Shown in pieces: positions 56,667-64,000 of a stretch of 64,000 nucleotides of DNA. The stretch spans positions 3,244,001 through 3,308,000 of the forward strand of contig CM057351.1 in NCBI GenBank assembly GCA_030015575.1, given 5' to 3'. Origin of the DNA: Agapanthus africanus. Lineage: Eukaryota; Streptophyta; Magnoliopsida; Asparagales; Amaryllidaceae. The stretch's first letter is position 1, and the number at the start of each line of letters is the position of its first letter. The translations under genes and the position numbers were made by a program. Under the pieces are notes generated by a model that was given only the letters and a program-made list of their open reading frames with translations, ran no database searches and had not been told where the DNA came from.

Positions 56667-59600
56667 TTACTTTCCACTTTTCGGGCAGCGCGAACTTGCC
56701 CTGTTGGTAACTTGGTATTGGTCTTCAACCCAGTTTTTGAAGACGTAACAATTGTCGAGTGGGTGACCCATTACTCTGTGGTAGGGACAATAGTTAGGAT
56801 TGTTAACGTCATCTGGTTGCAATGGACGTTTTGGATCTGGCAGAGTGATAAGTCCGCTGCGCACTGCTAGCTCGAACAATCTCTTTGTTTTATCTTTGGG
56901 AAACGAGTAAGGACGTTTCAACTTCTCATTGAGGTATCGCGGCTTGTTGTTTTGACGACAAAACAGTCTCGGGTTACTCGGCTGTTGTTGAGTGTTGGCA
57001 ACAAAGGCCATTTTTTCCTTCTCCTTTCTCATTTCGTTTGCTCCGTCGTTTGCGGGTTCGAGATTCTTTTCGGGTAGCGTGCGATTGCGCAGCTGAACGT
57101 TCTCGCAGCTCTTCTTTTCTTCCTCTTTTCCTGAGGTGGATTCTTTGAAGAGAGGGCTAAGAGTCATTTCTTCTTCAGAATTGCTCCCGAATGTGAGAGC
57201 TTGCGATCTTCTGCCGTCAACCATGTGACCGTTGCCGGCAGTTTTCATATGCTCATTTGTCGTGCTTCTCTGTTTTCGACGAGCTTTGCGCTTCAATCGC
57301 TGAACGTGCTGACGGTGAGCAACGTATCCCTGCCACCAGTTTTTTAAGGCATTGCACTCTTCGGTTGGGTGCGCAATCTTTCGATGATATAAGCAGTAGC
57401 TAGGATGTACATCCGCTTCATCAGGAGTGTTTCCTTCAGAGGGTGGCAGCTTCATTCCCATCGATATGGCTTTGGCGAATCTTTTCCTCGTCTTAAACCT
57501 GCTTTTATTTGTGGCGGATGTACTTTGATCCGGTGGGAGTGTTTCGACCCTTTCATCTAGTCGTCGGCGTTTGGCTTTCTCGAATATGGCCATCTCACGC
57601 TCTCGATCAGCTTTGCTTTTAAGACGGGCTTCATTCAGGAATGCATCAATCATCTCGTCTGACGGCCACAGAAGTTCTGGTTCAGGACCCGCCCTCGGTT
57701 TCTCGGTGCAAGGAGCCTCGTCATCATCTATCAATGAGTGAGAGATCATGTGACAACTTGCCCCCGGTGTGTCCGTCTTCTTTGGAGTGTGCGGCTGTGG
57801 TGGGTTTACCTTCCACTTTTCAGACAGCGCAAACTTGCCTTGTAGGTACTGATCCTCGATCCATCCCTTAAAGACGAAGCAATCCTCGATCGGGTGACTT
57901 ACCGCTTGGTGGTAAGGGCAATAATTGGGATCGTTGACATCGCCTGGTTGCAATGGACGTTTTGGACTCGGCAGATTGATGAGTCTGTTGCGCACTGTCA
58001 GCTCGAACAGTTTTCTCGTTTTATCCTGAGGAAATGAGTAAGGACGTCCCAGTCTTTCCTCGAGGGATGGGCGTGGACGCATATTGTTTTGACGGACAAC
58101 CGGCTTTAAGTTGCTCGACTGTTGTTGAGTCTTATCGACGAAAGTTGCTTTCCCTTTGTCCTTTTCATTCCAAGGCTCTGTCTCTGAAGAGGAAGGCCTA
58201 TGGCCCATCTGGTCCATTTGGGCCAGCTTGTCAATCAAGGCCTGGAAGGTGGTCGGCTTGAAGAACATCATGAATTTGGAGATAGTTGCTTGAGGGTCGA
58301 GAGTACCCACGAACATGCCTATGGCAGGAGCTTCTTCTATGCGTTGTTCGCATCTCGACCATAGGTTCCGCCACCGAATTGCATATTGCACCCACGTCTC
58401 TCCCGGCTTCACTCTGGCGTTGATCAATGCCGTGATCGGGGTGCGCTCGCTAGCGCTTGCAAATCTCTGTGTAAACAGCAGCTCCATCTCTGCAAATGTT
58501 TTGACAGAGTCGTTGGGAAGCTCCGAGTACCATTCAAAGGCCGTTTCTGCTAAGCTGCCGACGAATTGGCGAAGCAACAGTTTGTCGTCGCCTCCAGTGT
58601 TGCCACATAAGGCTCTGAATTGAGCGACGTGCTGATTTGGATTTCCCGTCCCCTTGTATACATGGAACTTAGGGATCGTATATCCCGGCGGGTAGCTGAT
58701 TTGGTCATACCAGCCCGGATAGGGTCGTCCGGTTCTGACGACTTGGCTGGCCGCTTCATTCGCCTGGTGAGCTCGTATTTGCTGAGCTATATAGTCGTCC
58801 AGTGCGGCCTTGAAAATTGTCTCCTCCTTGGCTGCCGAAAGAGCCGGCGGAGGATTAGATGTCTCCTCTTTATCGTCTTCAATAATGATCGGAGGTTCTT
58901 CAGCTGGAGGGTCTGGCTGTAACATCATCCCTACCATATCTTGGAAGAGGAGCGCCATTTGTTTCATGTTAGCCGCTTGCTCTGCAGCTTCTTTGTCCTT
59001 CTTTTCGAGGACTCTGCGTAGGTAGTCAGCGTCAATTTCTTGTTCATGACGCTGCTCTGATGATGCCTCCGAACTTTCCTTTGGCCCGGTAAGTGCGGCC
59101 ATTGCAGTCATCATCTCCTGAAGGTTCTGTTGCTGCTCCTGGGTTTTCATCACGGATCGGGTGAGCGGTCGGTGACCCGTCGAAGCACGGCTTTCCTCCT
59201 TTCCAGAAGCCATATAAACAGTGTGCACCACCATGCCCCCAGACTTGGGGTGTTTGTGCTCAGCGCGCTTACGGTTCGCCATGTTCACAGGGGCTTTTTG
59301 CGGCCTCCTTTTCTTTTGAGTTGTTGAAGTTGAGGGGGCCGTTGTAGTGGGCACCCAAGTAGCCGTTGCTTTTTGTGGCTTGACAGGGGGATTTTCTTCC
59401 TGCCGAACCTTCATTTTTTTCTGTCGGCGGAGACAGTCTTGATCCATCATGGAGTTTTGGACTTGACGCCAGACCTTGTAGATTTGAGAGGATAACCGTT
59501 GAGGAGGTTGCTCCGGCTTCTTCTCTGTAGCATTCTTCATAGGTGAAGGAGATCTCTTCAGCACTGCAGTAGGAGAGTTTCTGCGCACCCTGTTCAGCAG

Positions 59601-60299
59601 CTCAAAGCTGTTCCCGTTTGGAACAACAACATCGATCCCCGCCGTTGGGGCTGGTGGAGTAAATCCAGAGGGAGAGTTGCCCCCAGCCTTCCTTACTCGG
59701 CGCCAGTGACGACGGCGAGCATGTCGAGCGGACGGCGTTGGTTCAGCAATGGGGATGGCTTTGTCTTGCCCCTTGTCCAGATGAAGCACTGCTGGTGCCA
59801 GTCTCTTAAAGACTGACGTCTTTTGAGTAGCGGTATCCAATCTGTCAAAGACAGACCTTCGAGCAGGAACGGGAGCCGGAATAGTCAGTCTTGTGAAGAC
59901 CGACCCATTGGCAGGAGAAGCCGCCTTGACGACTTCAGGAGCAGGGATGGCTATCCTCTTCGGAATAACCTTTTCTGGTATTGCAGGCTTCTTCATGGGC
60001 CCACATGAGTTTTGGCCCAGTTTGCTGAAAGCTGAGGCATTGGGCTTGGGCGACCCGTTGAGAGGGGCCGCGATAGTTGTAAGCCGATCGAAGACCGACT
60101 TCTTTGGAGCTTCTTGCGATGGTAATGGGGCATTGAAGCTCGTTGGTGGGATCATGGTCCCGAAGAATAGCCCAGTGGTGGCCTGAGTCACCTGTTCCAC
60201 CGGCATAGCGAAGATGGAGGCCGCTTGGGGCCCATAAGTCACTCCTCCAGCAAGGACAGAGCGAGAGTTGCAGTTGCAGGTAGTGCAGTTTGAAGCCAT
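56667..60299 (-). CDS. Element F gag-like protein (Tat/Ogre-type)
   Basis: A structural gag-like protein of 1210 residues. I start at the ATG at 60299 (MASNCTTCNC); the frame is open 31 codons further up but begins with GTG. Residues 68-170 hold repeated SVFxRL motifs. A basic, proline-rich middle precedes the gag core at about 542-704 (YTIPKFHVYKGTGNPNQHV, WYSELPNDSV, TWVQYAIRWRNLWSRCEQ). Three zinc-knuckle-like motifs of form C-x2-H-x4-H-x4-C follow at about 794-807, 969-982 and 1171-1184. Residues about 716-818 and 1095-1195 are two copies of one module. The frame ends soon after the third knuckle; the module's usual continuation (GKFALPEKWKVNPP) is present in another frame, so a small indel near 56710 truncates the protein. 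No protease follows. It may package F RNA, with enzymes supplied by a relative; that role is inferred. Confidence 0.85.
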   Translation of the reverse strand: MASNCTTCNCNSRSVLAGGVTYGPQAASIFAMPVEQVTQATTGLFFGTMIPPTSFNAPLPSQEAPKKSVFDRLTTIAAPLNGSPKPNASAFSKLGQNSCGPMKKPAIPEKVIPKRIAIPAPEVVKAASPANGSVFTRLTIPAPVPARRSVFDRLDTATQKTSVFKRLAPAVLHLDKGQDKAIPIAEPTPSARHARRRHWRRVRKAGGNSPSGFTPPAPTAGIDVVVPNGNSFELLNRVRRNSPTAVLKRSPSPMKNATEKKPEQPPQRLSSQIYKVWRQVQNSMMDQDCLRRQKKMKVRQEENPPVKPQKATATWVPTTTAPSTSTTQKKRRPQKAPVNMANRKRAEHKHPKSGGMVVHTVYMASGKEESRASTGHRPLTRSVMKTQEQQQNLQEMMTAMAALTGPKESSEASSEQRHEQEIDADYLRRVLEKKDKEAAEQAANMKQMALLFQDMVGMMLQPDPPAEEPPIIIEDDKEETSNPPPALSAAKEETIFKAALDDYIAQQIRAHQANEAASQVVRTGRPYPGWYDQISYPPGYTIPKFHVYKGTGNPNQHVAQFRALCGNTGGDDKLLLRQFVGSLAETAFEWYSELPNDSVKTFAEMELLFTQRFASASERTPITALINARVKPGETWVQYAIRWRNLWSRCEQRIEEAPAIGMFVGTLDPQATISKFMMFFKPTTFQALIDKLAQMDQMGHRPSSSETEPWNEKDKGKATFVDKTQQQSSNLKPVVRQNNMRPRPSLEERLGRPYSFPQDKTRKLFELTVRNRLINLPSPKRPLQPGDVNDPNYCPYHQAVSHPIEDCFVFKGWIEDQYLQGKFALSEKWKVNPPQPHTPKKTDTPGASCHMISHSLIDDDEAPCTEKPRAGPEPELLWPSDEMIDAFLNEARLKSKADREREMAIFEKAKRRRLDERVETLPPDQSTSATNKSRFKTRKRFAKAISMGMKLPPSEGNTPDEADVHPSYCLYHRKIAHPTEECNALKNWWQGYVAHRQHVQRLKRKARRKQRSTTNEHMKTAGNGHMVDGRRSQALTFGSNSEEEMTLSPLFKESTSGKEEEKKSCENVQLRNRTLPEKNLEPANDGANEMRKEKEKMAFVANTQQQPSNPRLFCRQNNKPRYLNEKLKRPYSFPKDKTKRLFELAVRSGLITLPDPKRPLQPDDVNNPNYCPYHRVMGHPLDNCYVFKNWVEDQYQVTNRASSRCPKSGK

Positions 60300-60448
60300 T
60301 GATCTTCTGTTTTCTGCACGGAGCAAGACACCAAATCTTAGTACCTTGAATCCACAGGCAACCACAGCAAACAGCGATTCGTTCGCGAACACGACACACG
60401 AAGTGTGGAGTGGAAAGAGGAAGAGGTCCCACCGGGCGTGCCAGAATC
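60300..60448 (-). other. Short 5' leader and primer site of element F
   Basis: Only about 150 nt separate the 5' LTR from the gag ATG, unlike the 2 kb leaders of the copia copies. The minus strand carries TGGCACGCCCGGTGGGAC (60426-60443), five bases inside the LTR border; it starts TGG as primer sites do. I do not assign the tRNA. Confidence 0.75.
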
Positions 60449-63400
60449 TGTTCCCCTCCGAACGGCGGCCGAGACATGGGCTGTCTCGCCTGAGGTTCGG
60501 GGCAGATGCTAATAGGTGCTATCCGTCCACCTCTCCGAAGATGCCAAGTTGATTTATGGCACCATGTATCGGAGGTTTAGACGGATGCGGCCGATGTAGC
60601 AGACTTCGTCAGATTCCCCCTCGCTTGAGGGGGTTTTTGATTGTGGGGACGCTCTTCCCTGCAGGCGCAAGCCCCTGCGGTTAATTACGCTACCGCATAG
60701 CGGTAACAACTTTCTCCTTCTCCAGCTGGTCACTTCGTGTCGTGGGTGTTTGTTTTGTTTGTGGTTGCCCGTGGATTGTATACGGAGACTGATTTATGTC
60801 GTCGCCCGTAGGACGTAGATTAGTCCAAATCCGTGTTTTCTTAGATTTGGGTTTGGGGTTTTAGTTTGAGGATACATTAGCCATATTTGAGGCTAAGATC
60901 AACTCAAACGTTTGTTAAGGATACGTTAGTCCAGTTTGAGACTAAGATCAACTTAACGGGATCGTTTAGATCCGCCAAAAGAGCATTTGGGCTCTAATGT
61001 TCCAGTTTAGGGACATAGTGGTCCATTAAATGTATGGCCGTCGGGACCCATCACCTCTCTGACGACGTTGAAGGATTACAACGACAGATGTCAGAGGAGT
61101 TCAGAGATGTACCCTTGAGCCAGAGTTGATTAGGGGGTTTATAGTCCGATTTAGGACTAGAGTCTGTTTGAAAGTTTAAGGATACGTTAGCCATTTTTGA
61201 GGCTAAGATCAACTTAAACGGTTGTTAAGGATACGTTAGTCCAGTTTGGGACTAAGATCGACTTAACGGGATCGTTTAGATCCGACAAAAGAGCAATTGG
61301 CTCTATTGTTCCAGTTTAGGGACATAGGGGTCCATTGCCAGTTTAGGGACATGGGGGTCCACCTCCAGTTTAGGGACATGGTGGTCCATTTAATGTATGG
61401 CCGTCGGGACCCGTCACCTCTCTGACGACGTTGAAGGATTACAACGACAGGTGTCAGAGGAGTTCAGAGATGTACCCTTGAACCAAAATTGATTGGGGGG
61501 ATTCATAGTCCAATTTGGGACTAAAGTCCGTTTGAAGGTTTAAGGATACGTTAGCCATATTTGAGGCTAAGATCAACTTAAACGGGATCGTTTAGATCCG
61601 ACAAAAGAGCATTTGGGGCTCTATTGTTCCAGTTTAGGGACATGGTGGTCCATTTCCAGTTTAGGGACATAGTGGTCCATTTCCAGTTTAGGGACATAGT
61701 GGTCCATCGGTAGTTTAAGGACGCATAAGTCCATTGGTAGTTTAAGGACGCATAAGTCCATGGGTTTAAGGACCCCACAGTCCATATGGGTGTGTTTAAG
61801 GACGCATTAGTCCGTTAGTTTAAGGACGCATAAGTCCGCGGGTTTAAGGACCCCACAGTCCGTATCTTGGTTTAAGGACGCATAAGTCCATGAGTTTAAG
61901 GACCCCACAGTCCGTGTTGATGTATGGTTGTCGGGACCCGTCACCTCTCTGAAGACGTTGAAGGATTACAACGACAAATATCAGAGGAGTTCAGAGATGT
62001 ACCCTTGAACCAATGAGTTGGTTGAAAGAGCAGATGTGCTCAGTTCAATATGATTTGAGGACTTACGGCCAGTTTGGGCTAAGTCCAATTATGTTTGAAA
62101 TATTGGCCCTCTGTCGGTCCATTGAAGGAGAGGCTTTACCTCTAGAAACTTAGCCAATTGGGCTAAAGATAGTGTTGAACACTAAAGACCAACAGTGTTG
62201 AACACTGGAATTAAGATTAGCAAGTTAGTGTTTAACACTAAAAGATAATCAGTGTTAAACACTAGCAACGGGGCTTTCAAATTAGTGTTAAACACTAAAG
62301 CAAATCAGTGTTAAACACTGGTAATCAGAGATTTCAAATTAGTGCTAAACACTAAAGCAAATCAGTGTTAAACACTGGGAACAAAGTCTCCAGATTAGTG
62401 TTAAACACCAAGGAGAGAGGGGTCACGTGTGGACACGTGAGAGCGCCCTAAATGCGGAGCCAGATCTCCTTTGTTTTATCCTCAAATCTGTGAATAAGTG
62501 TTAAACACTTTTCCTTTTTATTTCGAGCATCACGTGTTGACACGTGATGGGGATTTATGCGCTGACCGTTAGAACGTTTGCTAAGGGGTCACGTGGTAAA
62601 CACGTGAGAGCGCCCAAAGCCTTCATTTCCATTGATCTTTCTTTCTGCGTTTTGGGAGCCACGTGGGAGCACGTGATGGCATCAAAAAGTGGGACCAGAT
62701 CCTCTTTATTTTGTTCCGCAAACAAGTGTTAAACACTTTTAATTTTCATAGCCATCACGTGTGGGCATGTGATGTATAATCATGCCCTGATTTATTAGAA
62801 CACTTATTAGGGGTCACGTGCTAACACGTGAGAGCGCCCAGAATTGTTTCTGCCTTTGCTTTTGTTCCATATATAATGAGGGTCACGTGGGAACACGTGA
62901 GGCATTGCCTCAAAGCTTTCCTCTTCTCATTTTTGGGGGATCTGTTCAGGGGTCACGTGGGGCACGTGACCTTAGTCTTTTTCATGCACAGAGATCTTTT
63001 AAGTCTCTTTATCTTTAAGAATTAAATTCTTATTTAGGGTAAAACCCTAATTTTGATTCTGGAGGAATTAAATTCCTATTTTGAAAGAATTAAATTCTTA
63101 TTTAGGGTAAAACCCTAGTTTTGTTTTAGGAAAATTAAATTCTCAGAACTCAATTCCCCTTCTAAGTTTAGGATCTGCATGGCAGGATCTCGACCCGATG
63201 AGAATTAAATTCTCAACTTATGGGGAGATGTGCTCTGTGCAGATCTTCAACCAGAAGAAGAACTAAGTTCTTTTCTTTAAATAAGAGTTAAACTCTTTTG
63301 AGAATTAAATTCTCTTTTGAATCCTCTCTTTTCTTACCTAGGGTTTTTTCTTTTGCAGAGAATTAAATTCTTCTTTCTCTGTTTCTTCTTCTCTTGAGAA

Positions 63401-64000
63401 TTAAATTCTCCTCCCTCTGTTTTTCTCTCCAAAAAAGTAGATCCCCCCTCTCTTCTCTTCTTGGCTCCTATTTATAGGAGAAGGAAGAGAATCAATTTGT
63501 TTAGCAAATCTCTCATTGAGAGATTTGATTTGTATGTTGAGAGATTTGATTTATATTTATCATTAATCTGGGCCTTTAGATCATTCAGTGAATTTTGTTC
63601 ACCGTGGATTTTAAATTCAAAAGATATTCTATTTGTTATCCTGGTGAGATTTTCAGGGAAATCTTTCCTTGTCCAAGGTTTTTCTATAAATTGGTGATTT
63701 TTAATCACCCTTGGATTTTTAATCCAACGGTTCCCCATGACCCTTTTCCATTTGGAAAGATTCAGAAACTTTTAGAATTTAATTCTATTAAATTATAATG
63801 CTTTTAAAGCCAGTCACGTGCTGGCACGTGACCTTTGGTCACGTGTGAGCACGTGACCCCCAATTGGGTTCCTTTCTCAGCCGCTTATTTATGTTTCAGT
63901 TTTAACCATCACGTGTCAACACGTGACCATTGGTCACGTGTAAGCACGTGATACCTCGTTGAGGTATTTTCTGACTTTTAGAATTAAATTCTATTCATTA
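60449..64000 (-). repeat. Right (5') LTR of element F (cut by window end)
   Basis: Collinear with 36856-40407 at a constant offset of 23593, with no net indel and about 24 substitutions. It carries the same hairpin arrays, paired CACGTG boxes (from 62424) and palindrome words. About 370 bp should remain beyond the window. Confidence 0.95.

Larger units (their letters stand above)
36856..64000 (-). mobile_element. Element F: large gag-only Ty3/gypsy element (Tat/Ogre-like)
   Basis: 3' LTR 36856-40777, polypurine tract, a repeat-rich non-coding region, gag at 56667-60299, primer site at 60426-60443, and 5' LTR from 60449, which runs out of the window. Minus orientation. Copia-2 (44806-54978) is nested inside; without it the interior is about 9.5 kb and, if the second LTR is full length, the element about 17.3 kb. 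I find no protease, reverse transcriptase, RNase H or integrase motif in its own interior. The gag sequence style (RPYSFP...PKRPLQP...NYCPYH) matches gag proteins of the plant Tat/Ogre group from general family knowledge. The LTRs are collinear over 3552 bp with about 24 substitutions. It fits the gag-only non-autonomous class (TR-GAG). Confidence 0.85.

Noticed and set aside
59935-60477. 180-codon minus-strand frame overlapping F gag start
   Set aside because: It overlaps the primer site and LTR edge and is a shadow frame of the gag coding sequence.

Overview
This is repeat-only DNA from a plant nuclear genome, most likely an angiosperm with a large genome. I see no host gene, rRNA or tRNA gene, and no prokaryotic feature. 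Nearly all of the 64 kb is nested LTR retrotransposons. The Ty1/copia copies look like the Angela/BARE lineage: ~2 kb LTRs whose sense strand starts TGTTAG and soon carries TATGCCCTAGAGGC, an initiator-Met-type primer site TGGTATCAGAGC, an AAGTGGGAGAT-type polypurine tract, and a ~2 kb leader before gag. The species cannot be named from this.

Layout. (1) 1-12853: an old, broken copia element (A, minus strand) with a solo LTR nested in its left LTR and a leader scrap of another copy on its left. A sits in (2) a plus-strand LTR remnant F' (12854-15568) of the large gypsy family F. F' sits in (3) the leader of another copia copy D, whose 5' LTR (15925-17438) is cut by (4) element E, a gypsy-like element with 4.26 kb LTRs (left 17439-21698; right from 24769) and only 3.07 kb of interior without recognisable coding. 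E's right LTR took two insertions: (5) copia-1 (26315-36154, plus strand, TSD CCATG, coding region killed by five stops) and (6) element F (36856 to beyond the window, minus strand), a gag-only Tat/Ogre-like gypsy element with 3.9 kb LTRs. (7) Inside F lies copia-2 (44806-54978, minus strand, TSD AATGT), with equal 2091-bp LTRs and an uninterrupted 1316-codon gag-pol.

LTR divergence by eye agrees with the nesting order: copia-2 about 6 differences in 2091, F about 24 in 3552, copia-1 and E a few percent, A older still. Only copia-2 looks able to encode its own gag, protease, integrase, reverse transcriptase and RNase H. F codes only for a gag-like protein and would need enzymes from a relative.

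The most unusual signal is in F. Its LTR and 3' non-coding region are built from many short inverted repeats. These include paired CACGTG boxes one helical turn apart, and three blocks of five hairpins in which loops are kept while the two stem arms change together. A second strong signal is a stem-loop about 140-170 nt from the primer site in the leader of all four Angela copies, with different sequences but preserved pairing.
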